Shown: positions 24,611 through 33,101 of the stretch, one piece after another
Layout of the letters: every line of letters starts with the position of its first letter
Numbering within the stretch: position 1 is the stretch's first letter
Origin: Acidobacteriota bacterium
GTDB lineage: Bacteria; Acidobacteriota; Terriglobia; Acidiferrales; UBA7541
Assembly (NCBI GenBank): GCA_021780215.1
Contig: JAJXZD010000213.1
Coordinates: forward strand, 1-54,079
Direction of reading: 5' to 3'
DNA: 54,079 bases
Position numbers and translations under genes: made by a program
Notes under the pieces: model-generated
Databases searched by the model: none
Told to the model about the DNA's origin: nothing
The model's input: the letters and a program-made list of their open reading frames with translations, nothing else

Positions 24611-25258
24611 ATGGTGCGAGCGACTTTGCTACTGATCGCGGCGGCGTTGCTGGCAAGCGCGAGCGCAATCGCCCAAGACAAGCCTGCGACCACTCCCCCT
24701 TCCTCCGCGCGCGCCGGGGACAGCATGCCCCACGACACGCACGGCGGCATGACGGTCTCGGCGCTTCCCTGGACAGATTCCGCGCGTGCCAAAAACAAGT
24801 TCGGCAAGGCTAATCCGCTTCCTACCGGAATCCTGCCGGTGGAAGTCCTTCTGCGCAACGACACCGGCAATCCAATCCAGATTGGCCTGGAAACCATACA
24901 GCTCGATGTGCACCTGCAAGGCAGCCGCCTGCAAGAACTTGACTGGCTGGCGCCCGAGGAAGTGGCCCGTCGGATCGCTCATCCCGGCGGGGATCCGGTT
25001 CCGAAGATGCGCCGGTTCCCTATCGGCATGAGAGCGATTGGGGACAAGAAAGTCAGCCAGTTGGCCGCCCTCCTGCAACCGCTGGCGCTTGATGCGGACG
25101 TCGTGCCGCCGAACGGCACGATCCATGGGTTCCTGTTCTTCGACCTGAATCACGACCTGTCGCTCGCCGCCCATTCGAGCCTTTATCTGCCCGATGCGAC
25201 CGTCATCCCTTCGAAACAACCCCTGATTTTCTTTGAAGTGCCTCTGGGCGAGCCATAG
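24611..25258 (+). CDS. exported protein of unknown function
   Basis: The 215-aa protein begins with a signal peptide (MVRATLLLIAAALLASASA, cleavage near AIAQD). A His/Met-containing stretch follows (SMPHDTHGGMTVS), then a beta-sandwich-like region (GILPVEVLLRNDTGNPIQIG, IQLDVHLQGS) and a C-terminal HGFLFFDLNHDL. The pattern recalls exported proteins of Acidobacteriota with an immunoglobulin-like fold, but I recognise no named family. A GTG at 24590 is an alternative start that adds seven residues. A promoter-like pair lies at 24523-24552. Confidence 0.7.
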   Translation: MVRATLLLIAAALLASASAIAQDKPATTPPSSARAGDSMPHDTHGGMTVSALPWTDSARAKNKFGKANPLPTGILPVEVLLRNDTGNPIQIGLETIQLDVHLQGSRLQELDWLAPEEVARRIAHPGGDPVPKMRRFPIGMRAIGDKKVSQLAALLQPLALDADVVPPNGTIHGFLFFDLNHDLSLAAHSSLYLPDATVIPSKQPLIFFEVPLGEP

Positions 25259-25318
25259 CCGCTTCGCGCAGGCGGTTAGGCAGCGGTTCCCTGAAATGCG
25301 GCCGTAGGGAGATTTCGC

Positions 25319-25615
25319 CTACCCGCCGGCAATTGCTCCGATGATGAGAAACGGCTCGGCCGCGGTAGCCACCGCATCGGGTAGCGGAGAATCGGGGGAA
25401 TCGAGGGAGAGGTCCTCCGCGCAGGCGTAAAATCGGAGATACGGGCGGCGCTGCTGCGTCACATGGTCGCGGATGGTCCCGCGCAGCGCTGGATAGACGG
25501 CCTCGAGCGCATCCAGAACCGAGCGCTGCGTCACCCGCCCCTCGACCTGTAGATTCACTTCGCCCTCGACATGCGCCAGGGTCCGCAGGTGCGCCGGAAG
25601 CTGTACGCGAATCAT
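25319..25615 (-). CDS. MoaD/ThiS-like ubiquitin-fold protein
   Basis: The 98-aa protein has the beta-grasp pattern of sulfur-carrier proteins: a first strand ([13 protein letters not shown]), the [15 protein letters not shown] helix, a third strand around [11 protein letters not shown] and the ending [10 protein letters not shown]. The C-terminal Gly-Gly is what E1-like enzymes adenylate before thiocarboxylate formation. No E1 (MoeB/ThiF), MoaE or thiazole gene is in the window, so it is not part of normal molybdopterin or thiamine synthesis here. Its ATG overlaps the TGA of the Asp-box propeller gene by 4 nt, showing that the two are made together. Confidence 0.82.
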   Translation of the reverse strand: MIRVQLPAHLRTLAHVEGEVNLQVEGRVTQRSVLDALEAVYPALRGTIRDHVTQQRRPYLRFYACAEDLSLDSPDSPLPDAVATAAEPFLIIGAIAGG

Positions 25616-26790
25616 GGCAGCGTCTGCACCTCCACCGAAAGCACTGCCGGGAGGTCCCGGACAATGGGAGCCCAGGTATCTCCGGCATCAGGCGAAGCAT
25701 ACACCTGTCCGCCCGTCGTGCCGAAATAGACCCCGCAGGAATCCAGCGAGTCCACAGCCATCGCATCGCGCAGCACGTTCACGTAGCAATCGCGCTGCGG
25801 CAGGCCCTTGGTGAGCGCTTCCCACTCGTTTCCGCCGGTCCGGCTGCGGTAGACACCCAGCTTTCCATCGAGCGGGTAATGCTCCGAATCGCTTTTGATC
25901 GGGACAACGTAGATGGTCTCCGGTTCGTGTGCGTGCACGTCAATCACAAAGCCGAAATCGGTGGGCAGGTTTCCGCTGATCTCGCGCCAGGAATCCCCCG
26001 CGTCGTCACTGCGCATCACGTCCCAGTGCTTCTGCATGAAAAGCACGCCGGGACGCGTGCGGTGCATGGCGATGTGGTGAACGCAATGGCCCACCTCAGC
26101 GGTCTGGTCGGGAAGATATGGCGATTTCAGGCCACGGTTAATCGGCTTCCAGGACTTGCCGCCGTCGTCGGAACGAAACGCGCCTGCGGCTGAAATCGCG
26201 ATATAGATCCGCCGGGGATCGCCCGGGTCAAACAGAATCGTGTGCAGACACATGCCCCCGGCACCGGGCGACCAGCGGGGGCCGGAGCTGTGTCCGCGCA
26301 AACCCGGAAGCTCGTGCCAGGTCTGTGCGCCGTCCGTCGTGCGAAACAGCGCAGCATCTTCCACTCCCGCAAAAACGGTCTGCGGATCGGTTCCCAATGG
26401 CTCGAGATGCCAGACGCGCTTGAACTCCCACGGATGCTGCGTGCCGTCATACCATTGATGCGTGGTCAGAGCCTTGCCGGTCTCCGCCGAGGTGTCGTAG
26501 ACGAATCGGTTGCTCAAGCCTTTTGGCATGGTGCCCGGCGTGAACTCAATTCCCCCGCCCGGCGTGTCCCATGTCTTGCCGCCGTCGTCCGAGCGCTGGA
26601 TGATCTGTCCAAACCAGTCGCTGCATTGCGAGGCATAAATTCGGTTTGGATCGGCCGGCGATCCCTTCATGTGATAGACGGGCCAGCCTCCGAAAAAAGG
26701 GCCGCGAACGTCCCATTTGGCCCGCTTGCCGTCCGCGGAAAGGATGAATGCACCCTTGCGAGTTCCCACCAGCACTCGTACGCTGCTCAT
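25612..26790 (-). CDS. Asp-box (BNR) beta-propeller protein, sialidase/YCF48-like fold
   Basis: The 392-aa protein lacks a signal peptide and contains six Asp-box motifs (SxDxGxxW type) at about residues 67-74, 151-158, 207-214, 261-268, 316-323 and 366-373, for example SDDGGKTW and SDDAGDSW. The fifth is degenerate (SRTGGNEW). This makes a six- or seven-bladed propeller as in sialidases and the photosystem assembly factor Hcf136/YCF48. The Arg triad and Tyr of true sialidases cannot be placed, so enzymatic activity is doubtful. It is translationally coupled to the MoaD-like gene downstream. The start ATG at 26790 leaves 27 nt after the HxlR gene. Confidence 0.85.
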   Translation of the reverse strand: MSSVRVLVGTRKGAFILSADGKRAKWDVRGPFFGGWPVYHMKGSPADPNRIYASQCSDWFGQIIQRSDDGGKTWDTPGGGIEFTPGTMPKGLSNRFVYDTSAETGKALTTHQWYDGTQHPWEFKRVWHLEPLGTDPQTVFAGVEDAALFRTTDGAQTWHELPGLRGHSSGPRWSPGAGGMCLHTILFDPGDPRRIYIAISAAGAFRSDDGGKSWKPINRGLKSPYLPDQTAEVGHCVHHIAMHRTRPGVLFMQKHWDVMRSDDAGDSWREISGNLPTDFGFVIDVHAHEPETIYVVPIKSDSEHYPLDGKLGVYRSRTGGNEWEALTKGLPQRDCYVNVLRDAMAVDSLDSCGVYFGTTGGQVYASPDAGDTWAPIVRDLPAVLSVEVQTLP

Positions 26791-26817
26791 GGCTCGTGAT
26801 CTCCTTTCCAGACTTTT

Positions 26818-27360
26818 TCAGGATGTTACGCCCCTTCGGCTCTGCCGCTTCCCGCCGCGAAGCTCCTTTTGCCCGGATGGCCCCGCGGGGCCACTGGCTG
26901 GCCCTCGAAAGGGAGGAAGCAATGGCGTGGGATCGCGCTCCCGCCATCTCCTGCAAACTTCGGCAAGAACCTCGCTGCGATTCCTTGCCATATGCTCCAC
27001 CAATTCGCAGGGCGCCGAGGTCTTTTCGTACCGTGCGCCCCAGAGAAGCATCTCGAACAGGACCGGTGCGAGGTCAATCCCCTTCTCCGTCAGCCTGTAA
27101 TTGACCCGCCGGGCGTCCCCCGCCTCCGTCTCCGCCAGAATGATCCCCGCCGCCGCAAGCCTGCGCAAGCGGTTCGCCAGAATATTTGTGGCAATCCCTT
27201 CGCCGGACTTCTGGAACTCTTTGTAGGTCCGGTATCCGCGGACCATCAGGTCGCGGACAATCAGCAGCGACCACCGGTCTCCAAAAAGCTCGAGCGAGAT
27301 GCTGACTGGGCAGCCGGACCGGCGCTTTCTCTTGAGTCTATCGGGCACCGGCGAGACCAT
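26818..27360 (-). CDS. HxlR family transcriptional regulator
   Basis: The 180-aa protein has a winged HTH of the HxlR type: Cys17 in SGCPVS at the N-terminus, then ELFGDRWSLLIVRDLMVRG, FQKSGEGIATNILANRLRRL and the wing region ending RRVNYRLTEKGIDLAPVL. An N-terminal Cys at this place senses electrophiles or redox change in some members. The C-terminal 50 residues are a Pro/Gly/Arg-rich tail not seen in most HxlR proteins. It precedes the propeller/MoaD pair on the same strand by 27 nt and could control it. An inverted repeat overlaps its own -10 (27370-27403). Confidence 0.9.
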   Translation of the reverse strand: MVSPVPDRLKRKRRSGCPVSISLELFGDRWSLLIVRDLMVRGYRTYKEFQKSGEGIATNILANRLRRLAAAGIILAETEAGDARRVNYRLTEKGIDLAPVLFEMLLWGARYEKTSAPCELVEHMARNRSEVLAEVCRRWRERDPTPLLPPFRGPASGPAGPSGQKELRGGKRQSRRGVTS

Positions 27361-27369
27361 AACGCGATC

Positions 27370-27403
27370 ACTTGCATTTTACAAGTAATTTAGCCGTTGC
27401 AAA
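27370..27403 (-). promoter_or_regulatory. hxlR-type promoter with overlapping operator
   Basis: On the minus strand TAAAAT (27376-27381, 5/6) is preceded after 16 nt by TTTGCA (27398-27403). An inverted repeat ACTTG-N7-CAAGT (27370-27374 and 27382-27386) encloses the -10, just before the HxlR ATG. This layout is what autorepression would need; HxlR proteins bind as dimers to such sites. Confidence 0.5.
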
Positions 27404-27474
27404 TTGCTCCCTCTTCAGGTCGCTCGCACCAGCTCGGTGGCTGGCAGTAGCACGGCGCGCGCAAGGCAGCGGAT

Positions 27475-27503
27475 TTGCCTCCCGCCGTCCCGACAGGTAT
27501 CAT
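27475..27503 (+). promoter_or_regulatory. promoter of the S55 peptidase gene, leaderless layout
   Basis: TTGCCT (27475-27480, 4/6) is followed after exactly 17 nt by TATCAT (27498-27503, 5/6). Nine nt later comes the ATG at 27513. No Shine-Dalgarno is present in between, so the mRNA probably starts at or beside the ATG. Confidence 0.5.
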
Positions 27504-27512
27504 GGTTTCCCC

Positions 27513-29399
27513 ATGCCAGCCACCGCCCGGAAGCCACGGACCCTTCTGCTGGTCCTCCTCCTCTTGTTCGGCCTGGCCTTTCCCACCCTGGCAGCCGATG
27601 ATCCCCCGGTTTTTCCACTGGCGGACGTGAAGCCCGGCATGCAGGGTGTGGTTTACACGATTTTCGACGGCGATAAGATCGAGCCAATCAATTTGGAAGT
27701 CATTGGCGTTCTGCACAATGCAGTGGGACCGCAGCGGGACGTGATTCTAGTCCGACTGCTCGGCGAGAAGGTCGCCAAGACAGGCGTCGTGGCGGGGATG
27801 AGTGGCAGCCCCGTCTATTTCGATGGAAAGCTGGGGGGAGCGCTTGCGCTGAAACTGGGCACCTTCACAAAAGATGCAATTGGCGGAGTAACGCCTATCG
27901 CCGACATGCTGAAGGTGGCGCATTATCCGCTCTCACCTGCTCTGCCCAAGACGGTCCCGGTTCCTTCCGGACCGGCCGCCCATCGAATTGCAAGCGGGCC
28001 GGTGGATAATCCTGAGCCTTCGATGGAGGGATGGACGGTCACGCCCTCGGCGCCCGTATACGCCTCCGAGCAGCTATCTTTGCCCGATGGCCTGGCACGG
28101 AGCGCGGCGGCCGGCGCGGGACAGGTGCTGGTTCCCATCGAGACGCCGCTCGTCACCACCGGGCTTTATCCCCAGACACTCGCCACCTTCGGAAGTGCAT
28201 TTTTCCGGCATGGCATGGCACTGATGGAGGGGGGCACCGCAGCCCCCACTCCCGGCGATGCCAAACTCAAGCCCGGCGACATGGTGGGAATCGACCTGAT
28301 CCGCGGGGATCTCTCAATGACCGCGGGCTGCACCGTGACGGCCGTCGAGGGCGATCGTATTCTCGCCTGCGGTCATCCGTTGTTCGGATTCGGACGGGTG
28401 AGCATGCCTCTATCGGCCGCGCATGTGATGATGACGCTTGCTTCCTCCGCGACCTCGACAAAGATCATCACCACCGGCCCGACCATCGGCACGCTGACAC
28501 AGGACCGTCAAACCGCCGTCAGCGGCACCCTCGGCCCCGGGCCGTCCATGATCCCACTCGACATGTCCCTCGAGACGCCAGATGGCGAGAGGAAGTATCA
28601 CTTCGAGGTGGTGGAAAGCCCCCAACTGACATCCGTCCTCATCGCCACGGCCGCTTTCAATGGCATCGCAGGCAGCGCGATTTACGGCGAGGGAACCACG
28701 CTGCAGCTGGACGGCGAAATTGATCTTCAGGGACACACCCCCGTGCATCTCGAAGACCTGTTCGCGCCCACCGATCAAACCACGCCGGCGGGTTTCTATC
28801 TGGCCACGAAAGTCCAATCCGCCTTCGCGCAAATCTACTCGAATTCCTACGAACGGCCGAAGGTCACGCAGGTCCGCCTGCGGGTCAAGGCGCTGCCGAA
28901 GCATCGCTGGGCTATGATTGACAACGCCTGGGCGGATAAGAGCGAGGTGAGGCCCGGGGAGACTGTCAAAGTGCGTGTGCTGTTGCGGCCCTATCGCGGC
29001 GCGCCCTTTATTCAGGAGATTCCAATCACGGTGCCGCCACAAATCCCGCGTGGCATGCTCGAAGTCGTCGTCAGCGACGCGGCTTTTCTGAATCGCAACG
29101 TACAAGTCCTGGCAATGACCTCCCAGGGTCAGCTTCCCGGACTCGAAGAGCAGATCAAGCTGATGAACAGGGAACGCCGCAACAGCCATCTCTACGCCAC
29201 GCTTTTGCAAGCCGCGCCGACCATCCTGGTGGAAGACAAAGAAATGCCGAACGCGCCGCTTTCCACCATTAACGTGCTCGACCAGCGTCAGAATCCGGGA
29301 GGCGCGAGACTGCTATGGCAGTCCACTGCGGGAGAATGGTCCGTGGATATGCACGAGGTCATCGCCGGCCAGCGCCTGCTGATGCTCACAGTGAAGTGA
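27513..29399 (+). CDS. secreted SpoIVB-type (S55) serine peptidase domain protein, halves in swapped order
   Basis: The 628-aa protein has a signal peptide (residues about 9-28, ending TLAA). Residues 35-133 match the C-terminal half of SpoIVB peptidases: PGMQGVVYTIFDGDKIE and the nucleophile motif GMSGSP (95-100) followed by FDGKLGGAL. The His-containing half (ACGHPLFGFG, His288, then GTLTQDRQTAVSGTLG) comes about 190 residues later, whereas in SpoIVB it comes first. The C-terminal 230 residues have no recognised domain. Catalytic competence is therefore inferred. The adjacent secreted propeller gene follows by 29 nt with its own Shine-Dalgarno, suggesting an operon. A role in cleaving or assembling envelope proteins is possible but unproven; no sporulation genes are near. 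Confidence 0.83.
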   Translation: MPATARKPRTLLLVLLLLFGLAFPTLAADDPPVFPLADVKPGMQGVVYTIFDGDKIEPINLEVIGVLHNAVGPQRDVILVRLLGEKVAKTGVVAGMSGSPVYFDGKLGGALALKLGTFTKDAIGGVTPIADMLKVAHYPLSPALPKTVPVPSGPAAHRIASGPVDNPEPSMEGWTVTPSAPVYASEQLSLPDGLARSAAAGAGQVLVPIETPLVTTGLYPQTLATFGSAFFRHGMALMEGGTAAPTPGDAKLKPGDMVGIDLIRGDLSMTAGCTVTAVEGDRILACGHPLFGFGRVSMPLSAAHVMMTLASSATSTKIITTGPTIGTLTQDRQTAVSGTLGPGPSMIPLDMSLETPDGERKYHFEVVESPQLTSVLIATAAFNGIAGSAIYGEGTTLQLDGEIDLQGHTPVHLEDLFAPTDQTTPAGFYLATKVQSAFAQIYSNSYERPKVTQVRLRVKALPKHRWAMIDNAWADKSEVRPGETVKVRVLLRPYRGAPFIQEIPITVPPQIPRGMLEVVVSDAAFLNRNVQVLAMTSQGQLPGLEEQIKLMNRERRNSHLYATLLQAAPTILVEDKEMPNAPLSTINVLDQRQNPGGARLLWQSTAGEWSVDMHEVIAGQRLLMLTVK

Positions 29400-29428
29400 C
29401 GCCCGATCCCAAAAGGAGACCTCAACTC

Positions 29429-31738
29429 ATGACGCGGCGAACGACGGTTGTGTGCCTGCTGGCCTTGGCGGCGATTTTCCCCGCCGCGGCCCGCGCCGAA
29501 CATACGCGCTACTGGCGTCAATCCGATTTTTCGGATTTCGAAAAAGGCACGGCCAAGGGAGTGGCCATCAGCAGCGACGGGCGGCTCGCTCCCGCCCCGA
29601 AATTTTCCTCGTTTGCCGACCCGAGCCTCGCCTACGTGTGGGCCTTGCTGCTTGATTCCCGTGGGCGGCTGTATGCTGCCGGAGGTTCCGATGCCAAGGT
29701 CCTGCGGTTTGATTCCTCAGGCAAGGGATCCACAGTCTTCGAATCCTCCGAGCTGGCGGCGCAGGCGATCGCCTTCGATGCCAATGATAATCTGTACGTG
29801 GGGACTTCGCCGGATGGCAAGGTCTATCGCGTCACTCCGGAGGGAACAAAGAGCGTCTATTTCGATCCGCACTCGAAATATATCTGGGCGCTCGCGGAGG
29901 ACCCGCAGGGCAATCTCTTCGTGGGCACCGGCGACAAGGGCGAGGTCTTCGTCGTGGCGCCTAACGGAAAGGGCCGTCTTTTCTATCAGAGCCAGGAGCT
30001 TCACGCGCGCACCTTGGCCTTCGATGCGAAAGGCAACCTGCTTGTCGGGACGGACCCCAGCGGCCTGATCCTTCGCATCGAAATCAACCGAAAGACGTCG
30101 GACGGCATGCCCCAGGCCGGGACATCTTTCGTTATCTACGAGACCGCAAAGAAGGAAGTGACTTCCCTCGCTACGGACAGCAACGGCAATCTCTACGCGG
30201 CCTCCATCGGGGGAAAGACAAGCGCAGCGACGATGCCGGCTCTGCTCCCGGCCATGTTACCGCAGGCGATCCTTGCTACCACCATCACCGCCCAAGGAAA
30301 CGTCACTTCGACCGGCCTGCCGGCGCAGGCCCAGCAGGCGCTTCCGATCTATCCCTATCCCGCCGCGATGCTCGCCGGAGGCGCCGAGGTTGTCAAGATT
30401 GCACCGGATGGCTCGCCAACCACAGTCTGGTCGTCCACTGCGGAGCTGGTCTTCTCCCTAGCCATTTCTCCCGCGGGGCGGGTTCTGCTCGGAACGGGAA
30501 ACACCGGGACACTGCTTGAGCTGAAAGATCACGGCGTCTACGCCAGCCTGGCAAAGACCGCTTCGGCGCAAATCACCAGCATGGTCGCCGGATCCGGAGG
30601 CGAGGTGTTCGTCGCCACGGCTAACCCCGGAAAGATTTTCTCGCTCGGCCCGGAGTACGAATCTTCGGGGACGTTCACTTCGGAACCGTTCGACGCCAAG
30701 ATTTTTTCTCATTGGGGGCGTCTGGCCTGGTGGGGCGAAAATGGCGCGACGCACGGCAAGACCGCCTTCTATCTGCGCTGCGGCAACACTTCAAATCCTG
30801 ACAAGGATTGGAGCCCCTGGGCAGGCCCATACAAAGATGCCACGGGCGATCCGACCACCTGCCCCGCGTCGCGTTTCGCGCAGTGGAAGGTAGCCTTCCT
30901 CGACGCCGGCAAGGACAATGCCCCTTCCATCTCCTGGGTTCGCCTGGCCTATCTGCCGAAGAACGTCGCACCGGTTGTGGACGACATCGCGCTGCAGGAC
31001 CCCGGCGTGCGTATTGCAGGATATGCCGCGCAGGCCGCCGCAATGGAAGGCGCACAGCCCGTCCAGCTGCGGATACCCCACGCCACCGGGTTCGTTCCGT
31101 CCGCACCGCCTTCGAATGAGGAAGCTCGGCCGAGCACTTCCAAGATTGAAATCCCGCCGCAGGGATTCGCGAAGAAGGGATATCAGTCGGTGCTCTGGAC
31201 CGCGCACGACGCAAACGGCGACAACTTGATCTTCACCGCTTATTATCGCGCCGAGGATGAGCAGTCCTGGCACGTTCTCAAAGACAAGCTCACGGAGCGC
31301 TACTATTCCTGGGACACGACTTCCATGCCCGACGGAGCCTACTACCTCAAGATCGTAGCCTCCGATTCACCGTCGAACCCTCCCGATCAGGCGCTCTGGG
31401 GCGAGCGGGTCAGCGACCGCTGGGAGGTTGCCAACACACCCCCGCGCATCGAAAACCTGCGCGCGGGGGCCGGGCTGCTTAATTCGCGTGCCTCGTTCGA
31501 CGCCATCAGCGCCAGCGGCCCTATCGCCCTTGCGAAATACAGCATTGACTCCGGCGACTGGCAGATCATTTTCCCCGTGGGCAATCTCTCCGACGCATCC
31601 AAGGAAAGCTACTACATCGAAATCCCCGGGCTTCCCTCGGGTGACCACACCCTCGCTGTCCAGGTCTGGGATCGCTTCGACAATACGGCGACGGCAAAGG
31701 TAACCTTTGCGGTCCGGGGACGCGGCTCCCAGCCATAG
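29429..31738 (+). CDS. large secreted beta-propeller protein, partner of the S55 protein
   Basis: The 769-aa protein has a signal peptide (MTRRTTVVCLLALAAIFPAAARA). Residues about 50-420 contain NHL/SMP-30-like repeats of the form AFDANDNLYVGTSPDGKVYRV and LATDSNGNLYAAS, making a six- or seven-bladed propeller, with an Ala/Pro-rich insert (about 265-320). The C-terminal part from about 570 has fibronectin III-like features (SVLWTAHDANGDNLIFTAYY, then DGAYYLKIVASDSPSNPP). AAAGGAGA lies 10 nt before the ATG. It lies 29 nt after the S55 gene. Such proteins bind surfaces or ligands; the exact role is unknown. Confidence 0.8.
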   Translation: MTRRTTVVCLLALAAIFPAAARAEHTRYWRQSDFSDFEKGTAKGVAISSDGRLAPAPKFSSFADPSLAYVWALLLDSRGRLYAAGGSDAKVLRFDSSGKGSTVFESSELAAQAIAFDANDNLYVGTSPDGKVYRVTPEGTKSVYFDPHSKYIWALAEDPQGNLFVGTGDKGEVFVVAPNGKGRLFYQSQELHARTLAFDAKGNLLVGTDPSGLILRIEINRKTSDGMPQAGTSFVIYETAKKEVTSLATDSNGNLYAASIGGKTSAATMPALLPAMLPQAILATTITAQGNVTSTGLPAQAQQALPIYPYPAAMLAGGAEVVKIAPDGSPTTVWSSTAELVFSLAISPAGRVLLGTGNTGTLLELKDHGVYASLAKTASAQITSMVAGSGGEVFVATANPGKIFSLGPEYESSGTFTSEPFDAKIFSHWGRLAWWGENGATHGKTAFYLRCGNTSNPDKDWSPWAGPYKDATGDPTTCPASRFAQWKVAFLDAGKDNAPSISWVRLAYLPKNVAPVVDDIALQDPGVRIAGYAAQAAAMEGAQPVQLRIPHATGFVPSAPPSNEEARPSTSKIEIPPQGFAKKGYQSVLWTAHDANGDNLIFTAYYRAEDEQSWHVLKDKLTERYYSWDTTSMPDGAYYLKIVASDSPSNPPDQALWGERVSDRWEVANTPPRIENLRAGAGLLNSRASFDAISASGPIALAKYSIDSGDWQIIFPVGNLSDASKESYYIEIPGLPSGDHTLAVQVWDRFDNTATAKVTFAVRGRGSQP

Positions 31739-31750
31739 CGCGTTCGCGGC

Positions 31751-31788
31751 GGCGCGTATGGATTGATTTGCGGGCCGCCGTATGCGCC
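31751..31788. repeat. imperfect inverted repeat after the propeller gene
   Basis: Arms at 31751-31761 and 31778-31788 (GGCGCGTATGG and CCGTATGCGCC) can form an 11-bp stem with two G-U pairs and a 16-nt loop. No T-run follows, so it is not a standard intrinsic terminator; it may stabilise the mRNA end or mark the boundary before proB. Confidence 0.35.
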
Positions 31789-31889
31789 CGGATGGGAACG
31801 CGCGCCCCCTCTTCACGAATTTGAGTACAATAACAGGCAGGCAATTTCGCTCCCGGCGAGCACAGGCCGGCAAGCGCGGGGATCATCGA

Positions 31890-33101
31890 GTGCGGGAAGA
31901 TCAAAAACTGGCTGCCGAACGGACCAAGCAGTTGCAGGGGGCCCGCCGGGTCGTCATCAAGATCGGCACGGCGACGGTTACCGGCCCCGGTGGCGAATTT
32001 TGCCGGGAGCGCATCGAGCCGATTGTCCGCTCGATTGCCGCACTGAGAAAGTCGGGCCGCCAGGCGGTGCTGGTCTCCTCTGGCGCGGTCGGACTTGGGC
32101 GCGGCTGGCTGGGGCTGCACCGCTCCCGCCTCGATGACCTGGTGACCAAACAGGCTTGCGCCGCCGTCGGCCAGAGCCTCCTGATGGACGCCTATAAGAA
32201 CCTCTTTTCCGCCTCGGACATCAAGATCGCCCAAGTGCTGCTTACGGAGGAGGACTTTACCAACTGGCGGCGCTATTCCAATCTTCGCCGAACCATGGAA
32301 AAACTGCTGGGCTTCGCGGTTGTGCCCATCGTCAATGAGAACGACACCGTATCCACCGCAGAGCTCGAATCCCACGCCCCTGGGTCGCGGACACCCGCAT
32401 TCAGCGACAACGACCGCCTCGCGGCCCTGGTGATGAGCGGCCTCGAAGCTGACGCGCTGGTGCTCTTGAGCAATGTGGATGGATTGCTGCGGCGTCCCGG
32501 CCGCCCAAATGAGGTCGATTCTCGGGATGGCGCCGGGCACGCCCCCTCCTCAGATGTCATCCCGCTGGTGGACGAGATCACACCTGAGATCAGGGCGCTC
32601 GCCGCCGGGCCTTCCGCCAGCGGGCGAGGAGGCATGCGCACGAAGCTGGAGGCTGCGGAAATCGCCATGAATTGCGGCGGGGTAGCGGTGATTGCAAATG
32701 GCGCGGACCCAGGAATTCTGGACCGGCTCTTCGCCGGCGAGCCGGTGGGAACCGTGTTCCTGCCGGCCAAGCGGATGCCGGGCAAGCGGCGCTGGATCGC
32801 GTACGCCGCGGGAGTGCGCGGGCGCGTGGTGGTGGACGCGGGCGCGCACCGCGCGATCACACAGGGCAAGGCCAGCCTGCTCGCCTCGGGTATCGTGCGG
32901 GTCGAGAACCCGTTCGCGCCGCTCGACGTGGTGAGCATCGCTGACACCGAGGGCCGCGAGTTTGCCCGCGGCATCGCCAATTGCGCCAGCGAGGACGCGG
33001 AGAAATTTTCCGGCGCGCGAGGCTCCCGCGGCGGACGCGGCGGGACGCCGTCTCCCGTGCTTGTCACCCGGGACAACATTGTGCTATTGCAGAAACAATG
33101 A
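31890..33101 (+). CDS. proB: glutamate 5-kinase
   Basis: ProB phosphorylates glutamate, the first and feedback-inhibited step of proline synthesis. The 403-aa protein starts the kinase domain with VVIKIGTATVTG (about 20-31), continues with VLVSSGAVGLGRG, the VPIVNENDTVS segment and SDNDRLAALV, and ends in a PUA domain (about 305-385, with WIAYAAGVRGRVVVDAGA). Length is a little above the E. coli 367 aa. The GTG at 31890 puts the fold at the normal distance from the N-terminus; earlier in-frame residues are unlike the family. A TACAAT at 31826-31831 is a candidate -10. Its TGA overlaps the proA ATG by 4 nt. Confidence 0.95.
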   Translation: MREDQKLAAERTKQLQGARRVVIKIGTATVTGPGGEFCRERIEPIVRSIAALRKSGRQAVLVSSGAVGLGRGWLGLHRSRLDDLVTKQACAAVGQSLLMDAYKNLFSASDIKIAQVLLTEEDFTNWRRYSNLRRTMEKLLGFAVVPIVNENDTVSTAELESHAPGSRTPAFSDNDRLAALVMSGLEADALVLLSNVDGLLRRPGRPNEVDSRDGAGHAPSSDVIPLVDEITPEIRALAAGPSASGRGGMRTKLEAAEIAMNCGGVAVIANGADPGILDRLFAGEPVGTVFLPAKRMPGKRRWIAYAAGVRGRVVVDAGAHRAITQGKASLLASGIVRVENPFAPLDVVSIADTEGREFARGIANCASEDAEKFSGARGSRGGRGGTPSPVLVTRDNIVLLQKQ

